NCBI GenBank assembly: GCA_958298945.1
Contig: OY282608.1
Coordinates: 11,633,933-11,697,932 of the forward strand
Direction: 5' to 3'
DNA from: Atherix ibis
Taxonomy: Eukaryota; Arthropoda; Insecta; Diptera; Athericidae
DNA: 64,000 bases
Shown here: in pieces, positions 47,023 to 59,100 of the stretch
Layout: each line of letters starts with the position of its first letter
Position numbering within the stretch: the stretch's first letter is position 1
The notes under the pieces: generated by a model
Databases searched by the model: none
The model's input: the letters and a program-made list of their open reading frames with translations, nothing else
What the model was told of the DNA's origin: nothing
Made by a program: the position numbers and the translations under genes

Positions 47023-49974
47023 TTGTTGGTTTGTTGGTTTGTTGGTTTGTTGGTTTGTTGTTTTGTTGGATTGTTGACTTGTTGGTTAGTTGGTTTGTTG
47101 GCTTGTTGGTTTGTTGGTTTTTTGGTTTGTTGGTTTGTTGGTTTGTTGGTTTGTTGGTTTGTTGGTTTGTTGGATTGTTGGTTTGTTGGTTTGTTGGTTT
47201 GTTGGCTTGTTGGTTTGTTGGTTTGTTAGTTTGTTGGTTTGTTGGTTTGTTGGTTTGTTTGTTTGTTGGTTTGTTGGTTTGTTGGTTTGTTGGTTTGTTG
47301 GTTTGTTAGTTTGTTGGTTTGTTGGCTTGTTGGTTTTTTGGTTTGTTGGTTTGTTGGTTTGTTGGCTTGTTGGTTTTGTTGGCTTGTTGGTTTGTTGGTT
47401 TGTTGGTTTGTTTCTTTGTTGGTTTGTTGGTTTGTTGGTTTGTTGGTTTGTTGGTTTGTTGGTTTGTTGGTTTGTTGGTTTGTTGGCTTGTTGGTTTTTT
47501 GGTTTGTTGGTTTGTTTCTTTGTTGGTTTGTTGGTTTGTTGGTTTGTTGGTTTGTTTGTTTGTTGGTTTGTTGGTTTGTTGGTTTGTTGGTTTGTTGGTT
47601 TGTTGGTTTCTTGGCTTGTTGGTTTGTTCGTTTGTTGGCTTTTTGGTTTGTTGGTTTGTTGGTTTGTTGGTTTGTTCGTTTTTTGGTTTGTTGGTTTGTT
47701 GGTTTGTTGGCTTGTTGGTTTGTTGGTTTGTTGGTTTGTTGGTTGTTTGGTTTATTGGTTTGTTGGTTTGTTGGTTTGTTGGTTTGTTGGTTTGTTAGTT
47801 TGTTGGCTTATTGGCTTTTTGGTTTGTTGGTTTGTTCGTTTGTTGGTTTGTTGGTTTGTTCTTTTGTTGGATTGTTGGCTTGTTGGTTTGTTGGTTTGTT
47901 GGTTTGCTGGTTTTTTGGTTTGTTGGTTTTTTGGTTTGTTGGCTTGTTGGTTTGTTCGTTTGTTGGTTTGTTGGTTACTTGGTTTGTTGGTTTGTTGGTT
48001 TGTTGGTTTGTTGGTTTGTTGGTTTTTTGGTTTGTTCGTTTGTTGGTTTGTTGGTTTGTTCGTTTGTTGGTTGGTTGGTTTGTTGGTTTGTTGACTTGTT
48101 GGCTTGTTGGTTGGTTGGCTTGTTGGTTTGTCGGTTTTTTGGTTTGTTGGTTCGTTGGTTTGTTGGTTTGTTGGTTTGTTGGTTTGTTGGTTTGTTGGTT
48201 TGTTGGTTTGTTGGTTTGTTGGTTTGTTGGCTTGTTGGCTTGTTGGTTTGTTGGTTTGTTAGTTTGTTTGTGTGTTTGTTGGTTGGCTTGTTGGTTTGTT
48301 GGTTTGTTGGTTTGTTGGTTTGTTGGTTTGTTGGTTTGTTGGTTTGTTCGTTTGTTGCTTTGTTGGTTTCTTCGTTTGTTGGTTTGTTGCCTTGTTGGCT
48401 TGTTGGTTTGTTGGTTTGTTGACTTGTTGGTTTGTTGGTTTGTTGGCTTGTTGGTTTTGTTGGCTTGTTGGTTTGTTGGTTTGTTGGTTTGTTGGTTTGT
48501 TGGTTTGTTGGTTTGTTGGTTTGTTGGTTTGTTGGTTTGTTGGTTTGTTGGTTTGTTGGTTTGTTGGTTTGTTGATTTGTTGTTTGTTGGCTTGTTGGTT
48601 TGTTGGTTTGTTAGTTTGTTTGTGTGTTTGTTTGTTGGCTTGTTGGCTTGTTGGTTTGTTGGTTTGTTGGTTTGTTGGTTTGTTGCTTTGTTCGTTTTTA
48701 GGTTTGTTGGCTTGTTGGTTTGTTCGTTTGTTGGTTTGTTGGTTACTTGGTTTGTTGGTTTGTTGGTTTGTTGGTTTGTTGGTTTGTTCGTTTGTTGGTT
48801 TGTTGGTTTGTTCGTTTGTTGGTTTGTTGGTTTGTTGGTTTGTTGGCTTGTTGGCTTGTTGGTTTGTTGGCTTGTTGGTTTGTTGGTTTTTTGGTTTGTT
48901 GGTTTGTTGGTTTGTTGGTTTGTTGGTTTGTTGGTTTATTGGTTTGTTGGTTTGTTGGTTTGTTGGTTTGTTGGTTTGTTCGCTTGTTGGTTTGTTGGTT
49001 TGTTCGTTTGTTTGTGTGTTTGTTTGTTGGCTTGTTGGCTTGTTGGTTTGTTGGTTTGTTGGTTTGTTGGTTTGTTGCTTTGTTCGTTTTTTGGTTTGTT
49101 GGCTTGTTGGTTTGTTCGTTTGTTGGTTTGTTGGTTACTTGGCTTGTTGGTTTGTTGGTTTGTTGGTTTGTTGGTTTGTTGCTTTGTTGGTTTGTTCGTT
49201 TGTTGGTTTGTTGGTTTGTTCATTTGTTGGTTTGTTGGTTTGCTGGTTTGTTGGCTTGTTGGCTTGTTGGTTTGTTGGTTTGTTGACTTGTTGGTTTGTT
49301 GGCTTGTTGGTTTGTTGGTTTGTTGGTTTGTTGGTTTGTTTCTTTGTTGGTTTGTTGGTTTGTTGGTTTGTTGGTTTGTTGGTTTGTTGGTTTATTGGTT
49401 TGTTGGTTTGTTGGTTTGTTGGCTTGTTGGTTTTTTGGTTTGTTGGTTTGTTGGTTTGTTGGCTTGTTGGTTTGTTGGTTTGTTGGTTTGTTGGTTTGTT
49501 GGTTTGTTGGTTTGTTGGTTTGTTGGTTTTTTGGTTTGCTGGCTTGTTCGTTTGTTGGTTTGGTCGTTTGTTGGTTTGTAGGTTTGTTGGTTTGTTGGCT
49601 TGTTGGCTTGTTGATTTGTTGGTTTGTTGGTTTGTTGGCTTGTTGGTTTGTTGGTTTTGTTGGTTTGTTGGTTTGTTGGTTTGTTGGTTTGTTGGTATGT
49701 TGGTTTGTTAGTTCGTTGGTTTGTTGGTTTGTTGGCTTGTTGGTTTGTTGGTTTTTTGGTTTGTTGGTTTGTTGGTTTGTTGGTTTGTTCGCTTGTTGGT
49801 TTGTTGGTTTGTTGGTTTGTTGGTTTGTTGGCTTGTTAGCTTGTTGGTTTGTTGGTTTGTTAGTTTGTTGGTGTGTTTGTTTGTTGGCTTGTTGGTTTGT
49901 TGGTTTGTTGGTTTGTTGGCTTGTTGGTTTGTTCGTTTGTTGGCTTTTTGGTTTGTTGGTTTGTTGGTTTGTTG

Positions 49975-49984
49975 GCTAATTAGC
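49975..49984. repeat. Palindrome GCTAATTAGC (copy 4)
   Basis: It opens the A-type cassette of the first 1,945-bp copy. Confidence 0.9.
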
Positions 49985-51919
49985 TTGTTGGTTTGTTGGT
50001 TTGTTCGTTTCTTGGTTTGTTGGTTTGTTGTTTTGTTGGATTGTTGGCTTGTTGGTTAGTTGGTTTGTTGGCTTGTTGGTTTGTTAGTTTTTTGGTTTGT
50101 TGGTTTGTTGGTTTGTTGGTTTGTTGGTTTGTTGGATTGTTGGTTTGTTGGTTTGGTGGTTTGTTGGTTTGTTGGTTTGTTGGTTTGTTGGTTTGTTACT
50201 TTGTTCGTTTTTAGGTTTGTTGGCTTGTTGGTTTGTTCGTTTGTTGGTTTGTTGGTTACTTGGTTTGTTGGTTTGTTGGTTTGTTGGTTTGTTGGTTTGT
50301 TCGTTTGTTGGTTTGTTGGTTTGTTCGTTTGTTGGTTTGTTCGTTTTTTGGTTTGTTGGCTTATTGGTTTGTTGGTTTGTTGGCTTGTTGGTTTGTTGGT
50401 TTGTGCGTTTGTTGGTTTGTTGGTTTGTTGGTTTGTTGGCTTGTTGGCTTTTTGGTGTGTCGGTTTGTTGGTTTGTTTGTTTGCTTGTTTGTTTGTTTGT
50501 TGGCTTGTTGGTTTGTTGGTTTGTTGGTTTGTTGGTTTGTTGGCTTGTTGGTTTGTTGGTTTGCTGGTTTGTTCGTTTGTTGGCTTGTTGGTTTGTTGAC
50601 TTGTTGGCTTGTTGGTTTGTTGGTTTGTTGGTTTATTGGTTTGTTGTTTTGTTGGCTTGTTGGCTTGTTGGTTTGTTGGTTTGTTAGTTTGTTTGTGTGT
50701 TTGTTTGTTGGCTTGTTGGCTTTTTGGTTTGTTGGTTTGTTGGTTTGTTGGTTTGTTACTTTGTTCGTTTTTTGGTTTGTTGGCTTGTTGGTTTGTTTGT
50801 TTGTTGGTTTGTGGGTTACTTGGTTTGTTGGTTTGTTGGTTTGTTGGTTTGTTGGCTTGTTCGTTTGTTGGTTTGTTGGTTTGTTCGTTTGTTGGTTTGC
50901 TGGTTTGTTCGTTTGTTGGCTTGTTGGTTTGTTGGCTTGTTGGCTTGTTGGTTTGTTGGTTTGTTGGTTTGTTAGTTTATTGGTTTGTTGTTTTGTTGGC
51001 TTGTTGGCTTGTTGGTTTGTTCGTTTATTGGTTTGTTAGTTTGTTGGTTTGTTGGTTTGTTGGTTTGTTGGTTTGTTGGTTTGTTGGTTTGTTCGTTTGT
51101 TGGTTTGTTGGTTTGTTGGTTTGTTGGTTTGTTGGTTTGTTGGCTTGTTGGCTTGTTGGCTTATTGGTTTGTTGGTTTGTTGGTTTGTTCATTTGTTGGT
51201 TTGTTGTTTTGTTGGTTTGTTGGCTTGTTAGCTTGTTGGTTTATTGGTTTGTTGGCTTTTTGGTTTGTTGGTTTGTTAGTTTGTTGGTTTGTTGGTTTGT
51301 TGGTTTGTTGTTTTGTTGTTTTGTTGGTTTGTTGGTTTGTTCGTTTGTTGGTTTGCTGGTTTGTTGGCTTGTTGGTTTGTTGGTTTGTTGGTTTGTTGGT
51401 TTGTTGGTTTGTTGGTTTGTTGGTTTGTTGGTTTTTTGGTTTGTTGGTTTGTTGGTTTTTTGGTTTGCTGGCTTGTTCGTTTGTTGGTTTGGTCGTTTGT
51501 TGGTTTGTAGGTTTGTTGGTTTGTTGGCTTGTTGGCTTGTTGGTTTGTTGGTTTGTTGGTTTGTTGGCTTGTTGGTTTGTTGGTTTTGTTGGTTTGTTGG
51601 TTTGTTGGTTTGTTGGTTTGTTGGTTTGTTGGTTTGTTGGTATGTTGGTTTGTTCGTTCGTTGGTTTGTTGGTTTGTTGGCTTGTTGGTTTGTTGGTTTT
51701 TTGGTTTGTTGGTTTGTTGGTTTGTTGGTTTGTTCGCTTGTTGGTTTGTTGGTTTGTTGGTTTGTTGGTTTGTTGGCTTGTTAGCTTGTTGGTTTGTTGG
51801 TTTGTTAGTTTGTTGGTGTGTTTGTTTGTTGGCTTGTTGGTTTGTTGGTTTGTTGGTTTGTTGGCTTGTTGGTTTGTTCGTTTGTTGGCTTTTTGGTTTG
51901 TTGGTTTGTTGGTTTGTTG

Positions 51920-51929
51920 GCTAATTAGC
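51920..51929. repeat. Palindrome GCTAATTAGC (copy 5)
   Basis: It lies exactly 1,945 bp after copy 4. Confidence 0.9.
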
Positions 51930-53200
51930 TTGTTGGTTTGTTGGTTTGTTCGTTTCTTGGTTTGTTGGTTTGTTGTTTTGTTGGATTGTTGGCTTGTTGG
52001 TTAGTTGGTTTGTTGGCTTGTTGGTTTGTTAGTTTTTTGGTTTGTTGGTTTGTTGGTTTGTTGGTTTGTTGGTTTGTTGGATTGTTGGTTTGTTGGTTTG
52101 GTGGTTTGTTGGTTTGTTGGTTTGTTGGTTTGTTACTTTGTTCGTTTTTAGGTTTGTTGGCTTGTTGGTTTGTTCGTTTGTTGGTTTGTTGGTTACTTGG
52201 TTTGTTGGTTTGTTGGTTTGTTGGTTTGTTGGTTTGTTGGTTTGTTCGTTTGTTGGTTTGTTGGTTTGTTCGTTTGTTGGTTTGTTCGTTTTTTGGTTTG
52301 TTGGCTTATTGGTTTGTTGGTTTGTTGGCTTGTTGGTTTGTTGGTTTGTGCGTTTGTTGGTTTGTTGGTTTGTTGGTTTGTTGGCTTGTTGGCTTTTTGG
52401 TGTGTCGGTTTGTTGGTTTGTTTGTTTGCTTGTTTGTTTGTTTGTTGGCTTGTTGGTTTGTTGGTTTGTTGGTTTGTTGGTTTGTTGGCTTGTTGGTTTG
52501 TTGGTTTGCTGGTTTGTTCGTTTGTTGGCTTGTTGGTTTGTTGACTTGTTGGCTTGTTGGTTTGTTGGTTTGTTGGTTTATTGGTTTGTTGTTTTGTTGG
52601 CTTGTTGGCTTGTTGGTTTGTTGGTTTGTTAGTTTGTTTGTGTGTTTATTTGTTGGCTTGTTGGCTTTTTGGTTTGTTGGTTTGTTGGTTTGTTGGTTTG
52701 TTACTTTGTTCGTTTTTTGGTTTGTTGGCTTGTTGGTTTGTTTGTTTGTTGGTTTGTGGGTTACTTGGTTTGTTGGTTTGTTGGTTTGTTGGTTTGTTGG
52801 TTTGTTGCTTGTTCGTTTGTTGGTTTGTTGGTTGTTCGTTTGTTGGTTTGCTGGTTTGTTCGTTTGTTGGCTTGTTGGTTTGTTGGCTTGTTGGCTTGTT
52901 GGTTTGTTGGTTTGTTGGTTTATTGGTTTGTTGTTTTGTTGGCTTGTTGGCTTGTTGGTTTGTTCGTTTATTGGTTTGTTGGTTTGTTGGTTTGTTGGTT
53001 TGTTTGTTTGTTGGTTTGTTGGTTTGTTGGTTTGTTGGTTTGTTGGTTTGTTGGTTTGTTCGTTTGTTGGTTTGTTGGTTTGTTGGTTTGTTGGTTTGTT
53101 GGTTTGTTGGCTTGTTGGCTTGTTGGCTTATTGGTTTGTTGGTTTGTTGGTTTGTTCATTTGTTGGTTTGTTGTTTTGTTGGTTTGTTGGCTTGTTAGCT

Positions 53201-56200
53201 TGTTGGTTTATTGGTTTGTTGGCTTTTTGGTTTGTTGGTTTGTTGGTTTGTTGGTTTGTTGGTTTGTTGGTTTGTTGTTTTGTTGTTTTGTTGGTTTGTT
53301 GGTTTGTTCGTTTGTTGGTTTGCTGGTTTGTTGGCTTGTTGGTTTGTTGGTTTGTTGGTTTGTTGGTTTGTTGGTTTGTTGGTTTGTTGGTTTGTTGGTT
53401 TGTTGGTTTGTTGGTTTGTTGGTTTGTTGTCTTGTTGGTTTGTTGGCTTATTGGCTTGTTGGTTTGTTGGTTTGTTCGTTTGTTGGTTTGTTGGTTTGTT
53501 GGTTTGTTGGTTTGTTGGCTTGTTGGCTTGTTGGTTTGTTGGTTTGTTGGCTTGTTGGTTTGTTGGTTTTGTTGGTTTGTTGGTTTGTTGGTTTATTGGT
53601 TTGTTGGTTTGTTGATTTGTTGGTTTGTTGGTTTGTTGGTTTGTTGGTTTGTCGGTTTTTGGTTTGTTGGTTTGTTGGTTTGTTGGTTTGTTGGTTTGTT
53701 GGCTTGTTGGTTTGTTGGTTTGTTGGTTTGTTGGTTTGTTTGTTTGTTGGTTTGTCCGTTGTTGTTTTGTTGGTTTGTTGGTTTGTTGGTTTGTTGGTTG
53801 GTTCGTTTGTTAGTTTGTTGGTTTGTTGGCTTGTTGGCTTGTTGGTTTGTTGGTTTGTTGGCTTGCTGGTTTGTTGGTTTGTTGGTTTGTTGATTTGTTA
53901 GTTTGCTGGCTTGTTGATTTGTTCGTTTGTTGGCTTTTTGGTTTGTTGGTTTGTTGGTTTGTTGGTTTGTTGGTTTATTGGTTTGTTCGTTTTTTGGTTT
54001 GTTGGTTTGTTGGCTTGTTGGTTTGTTGGTTTGTTGATTGTTTGGTTTGTTGGATTGTTGGTTTGTTGGTTTGTTGGTTTATTGGTTTGTTGGTTTGTTC
54101 GTTTGTTGGGTTGTTGGTTTGTTGTTTTGTTGGATTGTTGGCTTGTTGGTTTGTTGGTTTGTTGGCTTGTTGGTTTGTTGATTTTTTGGTTTATTGGTAT
54201 GCTGGTTTTTTGGTTTGTTGGTTTGTTGGTTTGTTGGTTTGTTGGTTTGTTGGTTTGTTGGTTTGTTGGTTTGTTGGTTTGTTGGCTTGTTGGTTTGTTG
54301 GTTTGCTAGTTTGTTGGTGTGTTTGTTTGTTGGCTTGTTGGCTTGTTGGTTTGTTGGTTTGTTGGTTTGTCGGTTTGTTGCTTTGTTCGTTTTTTGGTTT
54401 GTTGGCTTGTTGGTTTGTTCGTTTGTTGGTTTGTTGGTTTGTTGGTTTGTTGGTTTGTTGGCTTGTTGGCTTGTTGGTTTGTTGGTTTGTTGGTTTGTTC
54501 GTTTTTTGGTTTGTTGGTTTGTTGGTTTGTTGGCTTGTTGGTTTGTTCGTTTATTGATTGTTTAGTTTGTTGGTTTGTTGGTTTGTTGGTTTGTTGGCTT
54601 ATTGGCTTGTTGGTTTGTTGGTTTGTTCATTTGTTGGTTTGTTGGTGTGTTGTTTTGTTGGATTGTTGGCTTGTTGGTTTATTGGTTTGTTGGCTTGTTG
54701 GTTTGTTGGTTTGTTGGTTTGTTGGCTTGTTGGTTTGTTCGTTTGTTGGCTTTTTGGTTTGTTGGTTTGTTGGTTTTTTGGTTTGTTGGTTTGTTCGTTT
54801 TTTGGTTTGTTGGTTTGTTGGTTTGTTGGCTTGTTGGTTTGTTGATTTGTGTGTTGTTTGGTTTGTTGGTTTGTTGGTTTGTTGGTTTGTTGGTTTGTCG
54901 GCTTATTGGCTTGTTGGTTTGTTGATTTGTTCGTTTGTTGGTTTGTTTGTTTGTTGTTTTGTTGGATTGTTGGCTTGTTGGCTTGTTGGTTTGTTGGTTT
55001 GTTGGTTGGTTTGTTGGTTTGTTGGTTTGTTGGTTTGTTGGCTTATTGGTTTGTTGGTTTGTTGGTTTGTTGGTTTGGTGGTTTGTTGGTTTGTTGGTTT
55101 GTTGGCTTGTTGGTTTGTTGGATTGTTGGCTTGTAGTTTTGTTGGTTTGTTGGTTTGTTCGTTTGTTGGTTTGTTGGTTTGTTGGTTTGTTGGCTTGTTG
55201 GCTTGTTGGTTTGTTGGTTTGTTGGCTTGTTAGTTTGTTGGTTTTGTTGGTATGTTGGTTTGTTGGTTTGTTGGTTTGTTGGTTTGTTGGTTTGTTGGTT
55301 TGTTGGTTTGTTGGTTTGTTGGTTTGTTGGTTTGTTGGTTTGTTTGTTTGTTGGTTTGTTGGTTTGTTGGTTTGTTGGCTTGTTGGCTTGTTGGCTTGTT
55401 GGTTTGTTGGTTTGTTGGTTTGTTGGCGTGTTGGTTTGTTGGTTTGTTTGTTTGTTGGTTTGTTGGTTTGTTCATTTTTTGTTTTGTTGGTTTGTTGGTT
55501 TATTGGTTTGTTGGTTTGTTGGTTTGTTGGTTTGTTGGCTTATTGGTTTGTTCGTTTGTTGGCTTTTTGGTTTGTTGGTTTGTTGGTTTATTGGTTTGTT
55601 CGTTTTTTGGTTTGTTGGTTTGTTGGTTTGTTTTCTCGTTGGTTTGTTGCTTTGTTGGTTGTTTGGTTTGTTGGTTTGTTGGTTTGTTGGTTTGTTGGTT
55701 TGTTGGCTTATTGGCTTGTTGGTTTGTTGGTTTGTTCGTTTGTTGGTTTGCTGGTTTGTTGTTTTGTTGGATTGTTGGCTTGTTGGTTTGTTGGTTTGTT
55801 GGCTTGTTGGTTTGTTGGATTGTTGGCTTGTTGGTTTGTTGGTTTGTTGGCTTGTTGGTTTGTTGGTTTGTTGGTTTGTTGGTTTGTTGGTTTGTTGGCT
55901 TATTGGTTTGTTGGTATGTTGGTTTGTTGGTTTGGTGGTTTGTTGGTTTGTTGGTTTGTTGGCTTGTTGGTTTGTTGGCTTGTTGGCTTGTTGCTTTGTT
56001 GGTTTGTTGGTTTGTTCGTTTGTTGGTTTGTTGGTTTGTTGGTTTGTTGGCTTGTTGGCTTGTTGGTTTGTTGGTTTGTTGGCTTGTTAGTTTGTTGGGT
56101 TTGTTGGTTTGTTGGTTTGTTGGTTTGTTGGTTTGTTGGTTTGTTGGTTTGTTGGTTTGTTGGTTTGTTGGTTTGTTGGTTTGTTGGTTTGTTGGTTTGT

Positions 56201-57500
56201 TCGTTTGTTGGTTTGTTCGTTTGTTGGTTTGTTGGCTTGTTGGCTTGTTGGCTTGTTGGTTTGTTGGTTTGTTGGTTCGTTGGCTTGTTGGTTTGTTGGT
56301 TTGTTTGTTTGTTGGTTTGTTGATTTGTTCATTTTTTGTTTTGTTGGTTTGTTGGTTTATTGGTTTGTTGGTTTGTTGGTTTGTTGGTTTGTTGGCTTAT
56401 TGGTTTGTTCGTTTGTTGGCTTTTTGGTTTGTTGGTTTGTTGGTTTGTTGGTTTATTGGTTTGTTCGTTTTTTGGTTTGTTGGTTTGTTGGTTTGTTGGC
56501 TCCTTGGTTTGTTGGTTGTTTGGTTTGTTGGTTTGTTGGTTTGTTGGTTTGTTGGTTTGTTGGCTTATTGGCTTGTTGGTTTGTTGGTTTGTTCGTTTGT
56601 TGGTTTGCTGGTTTATTGTTTTGTTGGATTGTTGGCTTGTTGGTTTGTTGGTTTGTTGGCTTGTTGGTTTGTTGGTTTGTTAGTTTGTTTGTTTGTTGGT
56701 TTGTCGGTTTGTTGGTTTGTTGGTTTGTTGGTTTGTTGGTTTGTTGGTTTGTTGGTTTGTTGGTTTGTTAGCTTGTTGGCTTGTTGGTTTGTTAGTTTGT
56801 TCGTTTGTTGGTTTGTTGTTTTGTTGGTTTATTGGCTTGTTAGCTTGTTGGTTTATTGGTTTGTTGGCTTATTGGTTTGTTGGTTTGTTGGTTTGTTGGC
56901 TTGGTGGTTTGTTGGTTTGTTGGTTTGTTGGCTTGTTGGTTTGTTGGCTTGTTGGCTTGTTGGTTTGTTGGTTTGTTGGTTTGTTTGTTTGTTGGTTTGT
57001 TGGTTTGTTGGTTTGTTGGCTTGTTGGCTTGTTGGTTTGTTGGTTTGTTGGCTTGTTAGTTTGTTGGTTTTGTTGGTTTGTTGGTTTGTTGGTTTGTTGG
57101 TTTGTTGGTTTGTTGGTTTGTTGGTTTTTTGGTTTGTTGGTTTGTTGGTTTGTTCGTTTGTTCGTTTGTTGGTTTGTTGGTTTGTTGGTTTGTTGGTTTG
57201 TTGGCTTGTTGGCTTGTTGGCTTGTTGGCTTGTTGGTTTGTTGGTTTGTTCGTTTGTTGGCTTGTTGGTTTGTTGGTTTGTTGGTTTGTGTGTTTGTTGG
57301 TTTGTTCATTTTTTGGTTTGTTGGTTTATTGGTTTGTTGGCTTATTGGTTTATTCGTTTGTTGGCTTTTTGGTTTGTTGGTTTGTTGGTTTGTTGGTTTA
57401 TTGGTTTGTTCGTTTTTTGGTTTGTTGGTTTGTTGGTTTGTTGGCTCGTTGGTTTGTTGGTTTGTTGGTTGTTTGGTTTGTTGGTTTGTTGGTTTGTTGG
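53201..57500. repeat. Looser HOR domain with 0.86-0.98 kb spacing
   Basis: The marker TTCATTTTTT starts at 55471, 56328 and 57305 (offsets 857 and 977 bp). In each copy it is followed by GGTTTATT units, then GGCTTATTGGTTTG, GGCTTTTTGG and CGTTTTTTGG. GGTTGTTTGG and the GGCTTATTGGCTTG cassette come after these. The 53.2-55.2 kb part is the most irregular in the window; it contains short units such as CCGTTGTTGTTTTG near 53,757 and GGTTGGTTTG near 55,006. Confidence 0.75.
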
Positions 57501-59100
57501 TTTGTTGGTTTGTTGGCTTATTGGCTTGTTGGTTTGTTGGTTTGTTCGTTTTGTTGGTTTGCTGGTTTGTTGTTTTGTTGGATTGTTGGCTTGTTGGTTT
57601 GTTGGTTTGATGGCTTGTTGGTTTGTTGGTTTTTTGGTTTGTTGGTTTGTTGGTTTGTTGGTTTGTTGGTTTGTTGGTTTGTTGGTTTGTTGGTTTGTTG
57701 GTTAGTTGGTTTGTTGGTTTGTTGGTTTGTTGGTTTGTTGGTTTGTTGGTTAGTTGGCTTGTTGGTTTGTTGGTTTGTTAGTTTGTTGGTGTGTTTGTTT
57801 GTTGGCTTGTTGGCTTGTTGGTTTGTTGGTTTGTTGGTGTGTTGTTTTGTTGGTTTGTTCGTTTTTTGGTTTGTTGGCTTGTTGGTTTGTTGGTTTGTTC
57901 GTTTGTTGGTTTGTTGGTTTGTTGGTTTGTTGGTTTGTTGGTTTGTTTCTTTGTTGGTTTGTTGGTTTGTTGGTTTTTTGGGTTGTTGGTTTGTTGGTTT
58001 GTTGGTTTGTTGGTTTGTTGGTTTGTTGGTTTGTTGGTTTGTTGGTTTGTTGGTTTGTTGGTTTGTTGGTTTGTTGGTTTGTTGGCTTGTTGGTTTGTTG
58101 GTTTGTTAGTTTGTTTGTGTGTTTGTTTGTTGGCTTGTTGGCTTGTTGGTTTGTTGGTTTGTTGGTTTGTTGGTTTGTTGGTTTGTTGGTTTGTTGGTTT
58201 GTTGCTTTGTTCGTTTTTAGGTTTGTTGGCTTGTTGGTTTGTTCGTTTGTTGGTTTGTTGGTTACTTGGTTTGTTGGCTTGTTGGTTTGTTCGTTTGTTG
58301 GTTTGTTGGTTTGTTGGTTTGTTGGCTTGTTGGCTTGTTGGTTTGTTGGCTTATTGGTTTGTTGGTTTTTTGGTTTGTTGGTTTGTTGGTTTGTTGGTTT
58401 GTTGGTTTGTTGGTTTATTGGTTTGTTGGTTTGTTGGTTTGTTGGTTTGTTGGTTTGTTGGCTCGTTGGTTTGTTGGTTTGTTGGTTGTTTGGTTTGTTG
58501 GTTTGTTGGTTTGTTGGTTTGTTGGTTTGTTGGCTTATTGGCTTGTTGGTTTGTTGGTTTGTTCGTTTTGTTGGTTTGCTGGTTTGTTGTTTTGTTGGAT
58601 TGTTGGCTTGTTGGTTTGTTGGTTTGATGGCTTGTTTGTTTGTTGGTTTTTTGGTTTGTTGGTTTGTTGGTTTGTTGGTTTGTTGGTTTGTTGGTTTGTT
58701 GGTTTGTTGGTTAGTTGGTTTGTTGGTTTGTTGGTTTGTTGGTTTGTTGGTTTGTTGGTTAGTTGGCTTGTTGGTTTGTTGGTTTGTTAGTTTGTTGGTG
58801 TGTTTGTTTGTTGCCTTGTTGGCTTGTTGGTTTGTTGGTTTGTTGGTTTGTTGGTTTGTTGCTTTGTTCGTTTTTTGGTTTGTTGGCTTGTTGGTGTGTT
58901 GGTTTGTTGGTTTGTTCGTTTTTTGGTTTGTTGGCTTGTTGGTTTGTTGGTTTGTTCGTTTGTTGGTTTGTTGGTTTGTTGGTTTGTTGGTTTGTTGGTT
59001 TGTTCCTTTGTTGGTTTGTTGGTTTGTTGGTTTGTTGGTTTTTTGGTTTGTTGGTTTGTTGGTTTGTTGGTTTGTTGGTTTGTTGGTTTGTTGGTTTGTT
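57501..59100. repeat. HOR pair with a 1,009-bp offset
   Basis: Landmarks at 57754 and 57791 recur at 58763 and 58800, 1,009 bp away (one more than a multiple of eight). Both copies carry CGTTTTGTTGG followed by GCTGGTTTGTTGTTTTG (about 57,546 and 58,563), GGTTTGATGGC, and a pair of GGTTAGTTGG units. Confidence 0.83.

Larger units (their letters stand above)
37001..49300. repeat. HOR domain with 3.5-kb and 4.48-kb copies
   Basis: Landmarks repeat at 38888, 42420 and 46903 (offsets 3,532 and 4,483 bp), 39748, 43336 and 47811 (3,588 and 4,475 bp), and 40217, 43797 and 48272 (3,580 and 4,475 bp). The third copy is longer because the 1,000-bp duplication at 45-46 kb lies inside it. Markers seen here are TTACTTTTCTTG, GTAGGTTTGTAGG and TTGCCTTGTTGG. 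Confidence 0.83.
49301..53200. repeat. HOR pair with a 1,945-bp offset
   Basis: Landmarks repeat at 49993 and 51938, 50097 and 52042, 50609 and 52554, and 50697 and 52642, all 1,945 bp apart; 50233 to 52170 is 1,937 bp, one unit shorter. Visible differences are few: for example GTGTTTGTTTG near 50,697 against GTGTTTATTTG near 52,642, and one-base-short units near 52,805-52,850. The domain is marked by TTGGTGTGTCGGTTTG (about 50,453 and 52,398) and TTACTTTGTTCG. Confidence 0.87.
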
